Positions 1 to 7,980 of a stretch of DNA of 43,434 nt are shown in pieces. Position 1 is the first letter of the stretch, and every line of letters starts with the position of its first letter. The position numbers and the translations under genes were made by a program. A model generated the notes under the pieces. That model searched no databases. It saw nothing but the letters and a program-made list of their open reading frames with translations, and had not been told where the DNA came from. Source of the DNA: Gemmatimonadota bacterium (GTDB lineage Bacteria > Latescibacterota > UBA2968 > UBA8231); assembly GCA_002712305.1 (NCBI GenBank), contig PATE01000115.1, positions 1 through 43,434 on the forward strand, in the 5' to 3' direction.

Positions 1-24
1 GAGGGCGTAGAAAGCCTCGATCAT
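1..24 (-). CDS. Start of an unidentified gene (8 codons in window)
   Basis: An ATG at 24-22 begins a reading frame that leaves the window (MIEAFYAL...). It overlaps the stop codon of the preceding minus-strand gene in an ATGA arrangement and has a near-perfect ribosome binding site, GGAGGAG, just upstream (about 28-34 on the forward axis). This is translational coupling, so it is very probably the third gene of the operon running leftward from 3361. Eight residues are too few to name a function. Confidence 0.6.
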
Positions 25-980
25 TTCTCCTCCAGTCCGGTTGCATCGGCGTCGGCTGCATCCCGTGTCGGCGCATCTGCTTCAGAGGTGGGGGCGGTCT
101 TTTCGTCCGTCTCATCGTCCGTCATCTGGCCCGGACAGGTGTGCCCAGGCCAATCTGGCACGGACAGGTGTTCCCAGGCCAGATGCCACAGATTCTCGGC
201 CCGACTATGGAGCTCGGGTCCCTCACGGCCGGTGACATGTTCGTAAGCGTTGCCATCGATGAGCAGGCCCTCTTCTGGAGCGCTTTCGAGGATCGTTCGA
301 GCCCCATGCAAGGTTCGTGCGAAGAGCTTGTTCACGCTGTCGGAATCGAGGTCGGTGACACTGAGACCGGCCAACAACATTCCGCGAATGCCGGATAGCC
401 TTTCGATTTCATGCGCTCCCAACACCTGTCTCACAAACGTGATGGCATCGTCGGGCTGATCGAAGGCCGTCGTGAGAAAACAGGTGTCGTCTCCTTCGTC
501 GGGCAGGCTGTATTTCAGTTCTGCCTCCTGCAGTTGTGAAACAAGATCGTCCAGAAGTTCATCGGCTCCCGCGGTGGGGAACTCGATCACGAGAATCGAC
601 AACTGGCCCAGAGCCTGGGTGATCCGCTCTGTCAGCCCGAGTTGGTGTGCGACACGAACGCCCGAGGGTTCGGGAACGGGGTGGCGGTCGATACAGCTGC
701 GCAATTCGGCTTGCATCGTCTCGGGTAATTCGACGCGTAGGCGGCCGTAGAGGTCGTCCTTGTAGCGGCGTGCCGTCGCCAGCTTGTTCTCCGCCGCTCC
801 ACGCCGTGACGTCTCTACCTGAAGTTTGTCATCCAGGGTATGTTTGCGACTGCGCTCCCGTTTGATCTCCTGTGCCAACCGCATGTGACGCTCGCGAAGG
901 CGACGCATATGCAGGCTGGAGAAGAATTTCACCAGTGCAAAGATCAGGGCCGTCGCAACGGCAGACAGTCCGAGCCACAT
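21..980 (-). CDS. Membrane-anchored protein with a degenerate class III cyclase-like domain
   Basis: About 319 aa. One N-terminal transmembrane segment (residues ~3-22) is followed by a highly charged, probably coiled-coil stretch (~25-75), a globular domain (~128-250) and an acidic, disordered tail (~285-320). The globular part follows the class III nucleotide cyclase layout: a first strand ILVIEF, a central GDDTCFLTTAF strand pair, a GIRGMLLAGLSV strand, an N-x-L-F-A-R helix like the VNxAARL helix, and GLLIDGNAYEHV at the end. The two metal-binding Asp residues of active cyclases are not obvious, so it is probably a non-catalytic or sensory version; this is inference from fold pattern only. 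A GTG at 983 directly precedes the ATG at 980; the ATG is preferred because GGAG sits 7 nt upstream and it overlaps the previous gene's stop (TGATG). Confidence 0.75.
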   Translation of the reverse strand: MWLGLSAVATALIFALVKFFSSLHMRRLRERHMRLAQEIKRERSRKHTLDDKLQVETSRRGAAENKLATARRYKDDLYGRLRVELPETMQAELRSCIDRHPVPEPSGVRVAHQLGLTERITQALGQLSILVIEFPTAGADELLDDLVSQLQEAELKYSLPDEGDDTCFLTTAFDQPDDAITFVRQVLGAHEIERLSGIRGMLLAGLSVTDLDSDSVNKLFARTLHGARTILESAPEEGLLIDGNAYEHVTGREGPELHSRAENLWHLAWEHLSVPDWPGHTCPGQMTDDETDEKTAPTSEADAPTRDAADADATGLEEK

Positions 981-3361
981 CACTCGGCTCCATCATCGTG
1001 GGGAAGGGGCTCCGTATCACGCCAGCGATCGAGCAGGCCTTCCTTCTCGAGAACGGGCATGAAAGCGAACAGATCCTTCAGCATGTACGTGGAGACGCCG
1101 CCGGTATCGATGAGCCACCGGAACAGGCGATACCCCGCGTCCAGCACCTGTCGGTCTTTCGTCATCTCAATCACATGAGCCAGGGCAGGCAGGAGCATCA
1201 CCGTCGAAGAATGGGGGTTGTCGCTGATGGGCGATTCCTTGTAGTAAAAGATACCCTCCACAGTGCGTCCGTGCCGTGCGAGGTATCGAGCACCGTCGAT
1301 CAGCATTCTCCGGGCCCGCTCTTCACCTGTTGCGGCGTGAAACAGCTGTAGCCCCTGCAGAACGGAGGAGAGCATGAAAGGTGTGGAGCCTCGATTGTGG
1401 CTGCCAATCTGATCTCGCCAGCGACCGACCTCATCCTGCCAGGACTCGAGCAATTCTACCAGGGACTCCATGGCAGGAAGGAAACGCTCTTCGGGGAAGG
1501 CTTCGTAGTAGGTGCCCATCGCGGTCAGTGCCCACCCGACTCGACGCGTGCTGTAGGGCCACTGCTCGGTTTCGGCATCGAGCACCGCCTGGCGCCGGGA
1601 TTCGGTCAACGTTTCAGACCACTCATAAGGCGCCGCCCGTCGACAGTAGTCGGCGCACAACTCGGCGATCTCTCTAGCGCGTTGATAACCCGTGAGGAAG
1701 TAGAAGTCGAGAAGCGAGCCGAGCCAGGTGTGGCTCGTACGAGGTCCGCTGAGTTTCTCTTCGTCCGTGTCCGAATAATGATGGTTCTGTGACCACTCGA
1801 AATACGGTCCGCCGATCCATTCGGGGTGCTCTGTCTGATGATGGCAGGTGTCCACGTCCATCAGGTGCATGATCGCCGCCTCCCCCTCCCACATCAGACG
1901 CTGATCACCCGAGCGCACATACTGTCTGAGCATGGAGCGTGGAAGATCGTAGGCCAGGTTTTCGGTCGTGCGGGTTCGCTGGCGTCCATCGGGGTCGCGC
2001 TCGATTTGTACCACATCCCCATCGTTCACGAAACCGCGGCCATTTGGTGATGAGCAGAAACGCCGCAGGCTAAGCTCCAGGGGCCACAACGATTCGCGAA
2101 AGGGCTGAAAGGTCCCGAAAACCCCTGTGTCGGCGAATCGTTGTGAAGGCACCTGCAACAACAGAGGCATCTCCTGACTCAAGCCCCACTGATCGACACG
2201 AACGCTGCTGGTGTCCGGGGCGCCGAAGTGCAGGAAGAGTTCGTGAGTGCGAGCCATGCCCTGCGGCATGCGCAAAGGCTCATCGTGGGCCGGGTGCGGT
2301 TCGTAACCGATCTCTGTGTATCGGCGTCCGCCCTCATCGTCCGGTGTGTCCGCCAGGGGAGATACATCTGCATACAGATCCAGACCGATCTGCCAACCGT
2401 TCGTCCACCATCTCTTGGGGAAGCTCTGCCACGGTCGGCGTACCTTCAGCGTCACGGCACGATCCGCGTCTGCCACCTGTAGCCAACCGGTGCAGTTGGA
2501 CCGCCGATCGATGGTGATCTCAGGGGAAGAGTGTGTGACGCGATGACGCTCCACGTTCCACTGGGTCATCTGGAGGGGGGCATCACGATGTACGCCCACG
2601 GCCTCATCGAATTGCCAAAGTCCACTGGGAGATCCCGCCGTAGCTTGTGCGTCCTCTCCGAATGACAGGGGGAGAGCCAGCGTCATTCGCTGCAGGTGTA
2701 CTTCAGGGTGATCCTGGTCGTGTACGATGGTCAGATAAGTACGAAGGGTGGCGCTGTGAGCGAAGAAGCAGATCCGCGCGATCCAGGAGAGTATGCGCTG
2801 GCCTTCCCGGTCAAAACCCCCTTGGGCACGAAGCACCAAACGCAGAGGGTTTTCCTCTTCTACATCCAGCTCATCGACGCAACCGTCGAAGGAGTTGCCC
2901 TCGGCATCCCAGGCGATCAGATCGGAAGCCCCCGAGGACAGGTCCAGGTATTCGTCCCGCTCGCTCGAGACGGAGACGAAGAGCCGGGGCCCTGACCGTG
3001 CCACACGAGCCAACAATGCGCCCGTGGCGACATCGATTGCATCTGGCCGCTGGGTGGCCACCAGTGGAGACTTGCTGGGAGGGAAGGGTTGCACATCGTG
3101 GCCGTAGTCGATGCACAGCTCGGACTCGTCCATGGCGTCGACGTCCACCTGCGCGTCGAGGAGGGCCCAGCGAATCGATCCGTCAGGCCAGGTTGCCCGG
3201 GTCTCTGCGCTGGATGGTAGCAATCGGCCTTCAGCGTCACGCACAACCAGACGCTGAGGATCTCGTAGCTCGCCCGGGGCGAATGGAAGACCCGCTGTCA
3301 GCGGTGAGCGACGGCGAGAGACGCCGGCGGGTTCGCGCAGCTTGGCGGTCAGTTTCGGCAT
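980..3361 (-). CDS. RIFT-barrel / alpha-toroid protein, exo-rhamnogalacturonan-lyase-like
   Basis: About 793 aa from the ATG at 3361. The N-terminal ~90 residues resemble the RIFT barrel of PcRGLX/YetA-like proteins: a GLPFAPGEL segment, an RLVVRDAEGRLLPSS strand and the hallmark WPDGSIRWALL. The middle is beta-rich with many Trp/Arg residues, and the C-terminal ~300 residues are helical with an (alpha/alpha)-toroid look (repeated LLDFYFLTGY, GWALTAMGTYYEA and SSVLQGLQLFHAATG helices). This architecture is known from polysaccharide lyases and related carbohydrate-active enzymes, but no catalytic residues could be assigned. The frame stays open to a GTG at 3472; the 37 extra residues look non-conserved and contain a promoter-like pair (see 3421-3448), so the ATG is preferred. 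It is translationally coupled to the next gene and is divergent from the DUF3604 gene. Confidence 0.75.
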   Translation of the reverse strand: MPKLTAKLREPAGVSRRRSPLTAGLPFAPGELRDPQRLVVRDAEGRLLPSSAETRATWPDGSIRWALLDAQVDVDAMDESELCIDYGHDVQPFPPSKSPLVATQRPDAIDVATGALLARVARSGPRLFVSVSSERDEYLDLSSGASDLIAWDAEGNSFDGCVDELDVEEENPLRLVLRAQGGFDREGQRILSWIARICFFAHSATLRTYLTIVHDQDHPEVHLQRMTLALPLSFGEDAQATAGSPSGLWQFDEAVGVHRDAPLQMTQWNVERHRVTHSSPEITIDRRSNCTGWLQVADADRAVTLKVRRPWQSFPKRWWTNGWQIGLDLYADVSPLADTPDDEGGRRYTEIGYEPHPAHDEPLRMPQGMARTHELFLHFGAPDTSSVRVDQWGLSQEMPLLLQVPSQRFADTGVFGTFQPFRESLWPLELSLRRFCSSPNGRGFVNDGDVVQIERDPDGRQRTRTTENLAYDLPRSMLRQYVRSGDQRLMWEGEAAIMHLMDVDTCHHQTEHPEWIGGPYFEWSQNHHYSDTDEEKLSGPRTSHTWLGSLLDFYFLTGYQRAREIAELCADYCRRAAPYEWSETLTESRRQAVLDAETEQWPYSTRRVGWALTAMGTYYEAFPEERFLPAMESLVELLESWQDEVGRWRDQIGSHNRGSTPFMLSSVLQGLQLFHAATGEERARRMLIDGARYLARHGRTVEGIFYYKESPISDNPHSSTVMLLPALAHVIEMTKDRQVLDAGYRLFRWLIDTGGVSTYMLKDLFAFMPVLEKEGLLDRWRDTEPLPHDDGAE

Positions 3362-3420
3362 GGTCTGGTCAGGATTTGGGAAGACTCTTGCAAGGCGAAG
3401 ATGGCCCTGAGTCGCTGCGA

Positions 3421-3448
3421 ATGATACCCAAAAAACGGTATGCAGCAA
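3421..3448 (-). promoter_or_regulatory. Candidate sigma-70-type promoter
   Basis: On the minus strand, TTGCTG (3448-3443) and TATCAT (3426-3421) are separated by 16 nt, reminiscent of -35/-10 boxes. Transcription would start near 3414, giving a leader of about 50 nt before the ATG at 3361. The match is moderate and the consensus of this organism is unknown. Confidence 0.35.
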
Positions 3449-3585
3449 AGATCGGGGCGTGATCCAGGACACAGGCGACGGAAGGATCCAAGAGCTTCAA
3501 GCCTCGAATCAGGCGGCAGGACCGACGTAGACAGTCCAGGCAGGGACGGTTTACTTACCTCTCACAGCACGAGGTATCACACGTC

Positions 3586-3591
3586 AGGAGG
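3586..3591 (+). promoter_or_regulatory. Strong ribosome binding site that fixes a TTG start
   Basis: AGGAGG lies 7 nt upstream of a TTG codon at 3599. The open frame extends back to an ATG at 3440, but that extension is Arg/Ser/Gly-rich and unlike a protein, so the TTG is taken as the real start. Confidence 0.7.
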
Positions 3592-3598
3592 AGACAGG

Positions 3599-5827
3599 TT
3601 GGCGACAGCACCGGATGCACGGCAGATGTTTGGATGGGTAGAGTTGTCGCCACAGGATCCGGTGGTGGCGGGAAGCACCGGGTCATTTCAACTGACCTAC
3701 CACGTGGGGGAATACGGGATCGATGACGGTGGCACCGTGAAGGTCTCGGTCCGATTCGCTTCTGACTGGGGCAAACCCCAGTTCGATGATCCTAAAGGGC
3801 TCAACTACACCACGGTTCATACGGATGGCCCCGGGCGTATCCAGGCCCGATTCGATCCGAAGGGGTTTATTCGCCCTTGGCAGAAGTGCCTCGTCATCGA
3901 CAATGCCGAATGGGCCCTGTCAAAGGGAGATCGCATCACCGTCACCTATGGTGATCGATCCCAGGGCGGCCCAGGGACGGTGGCCCAGACCTTTCGCGAA
4001 TACACATTCGAGTTTCGTGTCGCTGTCGATGCCTTTGGCACGGGACAGTTCGTCGTGCTCGACGATCAGCCGACGCTCGAGATCGTACCGGCTGAGGCCG
4101 CCAAGCTCGTCGTGATCACACCGACACGGGTCGAGGTGGGGGAGCCCTTTGCGGTCGGCGTAAAGGTGGAAGACACGTGGGGGAATCCTGCTGTTGGCCA
4201 AGGGGGCCGAGTGCAGGTCGATGTCCCTGAGGGGGTCGACGGAATGCCCACATCGATCGATTTCGCCGACCAGGAGGGCGTTGTTCGAATCGAAGGGGTG
4301 CGCTGCACAAAGGCGGGTCGGTTGCTGTTTAAAGCAACCGCTGATGGACTCGACTCAGGGGAAGGTCCGCCTATCGATGTGGTCGAGCAGATGGGGCCGC
4401 TTCGGCCCTTCTGGGGTGATCTTCACGGCCAGAGTGAGGAGACGGTGGGGACCAACTCCGTGGAGGACTATTTCCGCTTCGCGAGGGATGTTTCTCTCGT
4501 GGATTTCACGGGTCACCAGGGAAACGACTTCCAGATTACGCCCGAATTCTGGGAACGGATCGGACGTTGTGCAAAGGATTTCGACGATCCGGGTCGTTTC
4601 GTCGTGTTTCCCGGGTATGAGTGGTCGGCCACGACACCCGCCGGTGGTGATCGAAATGTTCACTACCTCGAAGACGGCCAAACCATTCACCGTACGTCGC
4701 ACTGGCAGATCGCCGGCGATGAGTCCGGACGCGCCAGTGATCGATATCCCGTGGGCGAGCTCTTCGAGCAGCTGAAGAAGGGACGGCCCGCACTGGTGGT
4801 CCCCCACATCGGCGGCCGGCCGGCCAACCTCGCCTTTCACGACCCAGACCTGGAACCCATCATCGAAATCTACTCCGCCTGGGGGCAGTTCGAGTGGCTG
4901 CTTGAAGAGGCCATTGTTCGGGGCTACCAGGTGGGATTCAGCGGGGGGAGTGACGATCACAAAGGGCGTCCCGGTGCCAGCTACCCTGGCTCCAGTTCCT
5001 TTGGTGTGTATGGAGGTCTCACGTGTGTTCTCGCAGCAGAGTTGACGCGAGCGGGAATCTTCGAGGCCCTAAAGGCCCGGCGCTGCTATGCAACGAGTGG
5101 GCAACGGATTGCGCTGGATGTCAGCGCGAAGGACGATGAGGGGATCTCACGGCTCATGGGTGAGGCCTTCTCAGTGACGGGACCCGATCTCTCCATCCAT
5201 GTTGACGCGACGGGTACACACGACATCGAGGAGGTTCTCGTTGTGCGAGGCCATCCTGGCGTGGGGACTAAGGTCGTCGACAGGTTCCCGGAGACCACCG
5301 AGCGAGACAAGCGACGGCTGCGTGTAGTCTGGTCTGGTGCGCGGATCAAGGGACGAGATCGTATCGCAACGTGGGACGGCGAACTTCGTCTCGAGGGCGC
5401 CCAGATCTCTCAGGCTGATGGCTACGCCTTCGATTCAGCCGCTGAGGGCATCCGTTCGGTCAGTGCCGACCATGTGGCCTGGCAATCGGTCACTTCCGGT
5501 GATGAAGACGGGGTGATCGTCGAGCTGGCCGACGTGGGTCGTGGTGCCCGGTTGCACTTTCAATCAGCCCTGACCGAATTCCATCTCGAACTCGATCGGA
5601 TCGAGGATGGCCCCTTCGTCCATCCTGTGGGTGGAGAGGGACTGCAGGTCTGTGTCGAGTATGTTCCCCTAGGAACCGGCTCGCGCCATGTGAGCTTCGA
5701 CGCCGAGATCCCTCTGTCAGGAGACGACAAAGCCCCTTCCACGGAAGCGACCGCCGTCTATGTCCGTCTGACGCAAGTCGATGGCGCCCGAGCCTGGAGC
5801 AGCCCCTTCTACGTGAGTCGGGGGTAA
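3599..5827 (+). CDS. DUF3604 family, PHP-like metallohydrolase
   Basis: About 742 aa. An N-terminal half with Ig-like beta character (~1-265) contains the phrase LVVITPTRVEVGEPFAVGV. It is followed by a DUF3604 domain with the metal-binding motifs of PHP/amidohydrolase-like folds: GDLHGQ (D274, H276), DFTGHQ (D302, H306), FPGYEWS (E341), VPHIGG (H403) and GGSDDH (D452, D453, H454). All expected motifs are in order, so a metal-dependent hydrolase is likely. Members occur widely in bacteria and their substrates are largely undefined. No signal peptide or membrane segment is seen. The gene lies 1 nt before a glycosyltransferase gene and is divergent from a carbohydrate-active-like protein, so a glycan-related role is a reasonable inference. 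The TTG start rests on the AGGAGG site at 3586. Confidence 0.85.
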   Translation: MATAPDARQMFGWVELSPQDPVVAGSTGSFQLTYHVGEYGIDDGGTVKVSVRFASDWGKPQFDDPKGLNYTTVHTDGPGRIQARFDPKGFIRPWQKCLVIDNAEWALSKGDRITVTYGDRSQGGPGTVAQTFREYTFEFRVAVDAFGTGQFVVLDDQPTLEIVPAEAAKLVVITPTRVEVGEPFAVGVKVEDTWGNPAVGQGGRVQVDVPEGVDGMPTSIDFADQEGVVRIEGVRCTKAGRLLFKATADGLDSGEGPPIDVVEQMGPLRPFWGDLHGQSEETVGTNSVEDYFRFARDVSLVDFTGHQGNDFQITPEFWERIGRCAKDFDDPGRFVVFPGYEWSATTPAGGDRNVHYLEDGQTIHRTSHWQIAGDESGRASDRYPVGELFEQLKKGRPALVVPHIGGRPANLAFHDPDLEPIIEIYSAWGQFEWLLEEAIVRGYQVGFSGGSDDHKGRPGASYPGSSSFGVYGGLTCVLAAELTRAGIFEALKARRCYATSGQRIALDVSAKDDEGISRLMGEAFSVTGPDLSIHVDATGTHDIEEVLVVRGHPGVGTKVVDRFPETTERDKRRLRVVWSGARIKGRDRIATWDGELRLEGAQISQADGYAFDSAAEGIRSVSADHVAWQSVTSGDEDGVIVELADVGRGARLHFQSALTEFHLELDRIEDGPFVHPVGGEGLQVCVEYVPLGTGSRHVSFDAEIPLSGDDKAPSTEATAVYVRLTQVDGARAWSSPFYVSRG

Positions 5828-5828
5828 G

Positions 5829-7568
5829 GTGGTTCACGTCCACGTCACCCACGAGGCTGTGCGCAAAGTGGGCGGGATCGGCGCGGTTCTGCAGGGACTT
5901 GTCACGGCAAAGACCTATCGCGCCGCCGTGGATCGGATCATTCTGGTTGGACCCCTTGTAGATCGCCATCGACGCGATCCCCTCGGGCCCGAGGGGATCA
6001 TCCTCTACGATAACTGGCAGGGGATCTGGTCAGAAGACCACGGATCTGCTCTACGGGCCATCGAAACGGCCCGTGGTGTTCGAGTCGTCTATGGCCGTCG
6101 TCCTTTCAAGTGCCCCGATGGGACGATCTCCGAGCCCGAGATTCTTCTCGTGGACGTAGAAAGCAGCGTGCCCAACGGATTGGATGCCTTCAAGCACGTA
6201 TTGTATGAGCGATTTGGGCTCGCCTCTGATCGGCATGAAGGACAGTGGGAATTCGAGCAGTTCATGCGCCTCGCCGAGCCCGCCCTCGACGGCATCGAGG
6301 CGCTTGTGGCCGGCGTGGATTCGCCCATCTGGTTCATCGCTCACGAATTCATGGGCCTGCCCACGGCGTTGAGAGCCATCGTGTCTGAGGACCGCCGGTT
6401 TCATACCGCATTCTACGCACACGAGGTCGCTACGGCCCGAAAGATCATCGAGGGACAAGCCGGTCACGACGCGAGTTTCTACCCACTTCTGTCCAAGGCG
6501 TTGGAGCAAGAGGAGTCGGTGGAAGCTGTTTTCGGAAGCCAGGACGACTTCTTCAAACACGCTCTGGTCTGTCAGGCCATTCACTGTGACGCGATTCTTG
6601 CGGTGGGCGACCGAGTTGTCGACGAACTCAGGTTTCTCGGTGCGGGCTTTCGAGAAGCGACGATCGATCTGGTCTACAACGGACTGCCACAGGCAGAGCG
6701 TCTGCCCTTGGCGGGCAGGAAACGAGCGCGGCGGCAGCTTGCGGATGCGGCCGAGGCGCTCTTGGGATTTCGTCCGGATCTGACTTTTTCTCACGTCTCA
6801 CGCCTCGTTCCCAGCAAGGCGATGTGGAGGGACCTGCTCGTCCTGCAGCAGTTGGATCCCTTGCTCCAGGAACGTCGCCGCACGGCAGTTCTTTTCGTTC
6901 TGGCGACTGAGGCAGGGTCGCGATTACCGGCCAGCACACAACACATGCACACAGCCTACGATTGGCCCGTCGTCCACTGCGAAGGATATCCGGATCTGTC
7001 GCCGGGGGAACTGGCGTTCGATCTGCTCGTGCGCCGGCACAACACGCGGGCTCGAAACAGCCGTGTCGTGTTCATCAACCAATTTGGCTTTGACGCGCTT
7101 TCCTGCGGCGGGGCTCTTCCCAAAGCGGTCGTGTTCGACGATCTGCGCCGCGGGACGGATGCAGAATTCGGTCAGTCGATCTACGAACCGTTCGGAATTG
7201 CTCAGATCGAACCGGTGGGCTTCGGCGCTCTGAGTGTGGTTTCAGATGCGTGTGGATGTGTCGGTTTTCTAGAAACTGCGTACGCGGAAGTCGCCCAAAG
7301 ATCGGGTGGAACCGTCCCACCCGTCCACATCCTGGGCCAATACTCCCAGGGGCAACTAGAAGGGGCCGTCCCGATCGTCGGTGGCCCGAGTGCGTGGGAG
7401 GCGGCCCCAAGTCGTGTCGTTGCAGATGCACTGTTCGACGCGTTGCCGACCAATGATTCTGATCGCCAGTCACTGTTGGAGACCGGGCACGCCGTGGCCG
7501 AGATCATGTCGTGGGAGCGGGTAGTGGGAGGACAACTGCTCGCCGCCCTGAAGCGGGCGACGCGATAG
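5829..7568 (+). CDS. GT-B glycosyltransferase, starch/glycogen-synthase-like
   Basis: 579 aa from a GTG start, 1 nt after the DUF3604 stop. The N-terminus carries the nucleotide-sugar loop of GT5 enzymes (K13-V-G-G-I-G), and the C-terminal Rossmann domain has the E-x7-E motif of retaining GT-B enzymes (YEPFGIAQIEP, E453 and E461) followed by GFGALSVVSD. Both halves of a GT-B enzyme are therefore present. The length is close to glycogen synthase, but the middle is divergent: there is a long insertion around residues 85-140, and no other glycogen gene is nearby. It most likely transfers a hexose from a nucleotide sugar; donor and acceptor are unknown. The one-base spacing suggests co-translation with the DUF3604 gene. 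Confidence 0.8.
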   Translation: MVHVHVTHEAVRKVGGIGAVLQGLVTAKTYRAAVDRIILVGPLVDRHRRDPLGPEGIILYDNWQGIWSEDHGSALRAIETARGVRVVYGRRPFKCPDGTISEPEILLVDVESSVPNGLDAFKHVLYERFGLASDRHEGQWEFEQFMRLAEPALDGIEALVAGVDSPIWFIAHEFMGLPTALRAIVSEDRRFHTAFYAHEVATARKIIEGQAGHDASFYPLLSKALEQEESVEAVFGSQDDFFKHALVCQAIHCDAILAVGDRVVDELRFLGAGFREATIDLVYNGLPQAERLPLAGRKRARRQLADAAEALLGFRPDLTFSHVSRLVPSKAMWRDLLVLQQLDPLLQERRRTAVLFVLATEAGSRLPASTQHMHTAYDWPVVHCEGYPDLSPGELAFDLLVRRHNTRARNSRVVFINQFGFDALSCGGALPKAVVFDDLRRGTDAEFGQSIYEPFGIAQIEPVGFGALSVVSDACGCVGFLETAYAEVAQRSGGTVPPVHILGQYSQGQLEGAVPIVGGPSAWEAAPSRVVADALFDALPTNDSDRQSLLETGHAVAEIMSWERVVGGQLLAALKRATR

Positions 7569-7587
7569 GCGGTGCGCCGTCAGATGC

Positions 7588-7970
7588 TCAGGCCTGCTCG
7601 AGGACCTGACGCACGGTCGACAGCAAGGTCTCGACGGCCACCGGTTTTTTCAGGACCGCATGGACGCAATCTGGTTGCTCACGAGTGGCGTCGTCATCCA
7701 CCCAGCCAGAGACGATGACGATGGGAATGTCGTCGCCGCGATCTCGCAGCAGATAGAGCAGGTCCTTGCCGTCGGCCTGGCCGGGCATGTGCAGGTCGAG
7801 CAGGACCAGATCAATCGTCTCCCGTCGAGGATCTGCAGCGCCTCAGCTGCATCCGATGCCGGGATCGGAGTGAAGTCAAAGCGGCTCAAGACCTCGATCA
7901 TGAACTGGCGAATCGTCGCTTCATCGTCGACGATCAGGACGCGTGCGCTGGTTTCTGTTGTCGTCGTCAT
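7588..7970 (-). pseudogene. Response regulator receiver domain, interrupted by a 1-nt frameshift
   Basis: Starting at the ATG at 7970 the frame encodes a typical CheY-like receiver: VLIVDDEATIRQFM with the paired acidic residues D15/D16, then helix 1 and ASDAAEALQILDG. Near 7815-7825 the reading must move to another frame, where the protein resumes with IDLVLLDLHMPG (phosphoacceptor Asp), VIVSGW (Ser/Thr switch) and LKKP (conserved Lys), ending at the TGA at 7588. Adding one base, for example in the GGG run at 7823-7821, restores a 127-aa stand-alone receiver. All catalytic residues survive on either side, so a recent mutation, an assembly error or programmed frameshifting are all possible. 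It follows the PKD/FGE lipoprotein gene by 10 nt and probably shares its transcript. Confidence 0.8.
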
Positions 7971-7980
7971 AGGGTCGCCA

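Noticed and set aside
2647-3462. 271-aa plus-strand frame opposite the RIFT-barrel gene
   Set aside because: Arg-rich composition typical of a high-GC shadow frame.
3440-3598. N-terminal extension of the DUF3604 frame (ATG 3440)
   Set aside because: 53 low-complexity Arg/Ser/Gly residues; AGGAGG and TTG at 3599 explain the true start.
6051-6794. 247-aa minus-strand frame inside the GT-B glycosyltransferase gene
   Set aside because: Opposite to a motif-bearing gene; no family features.
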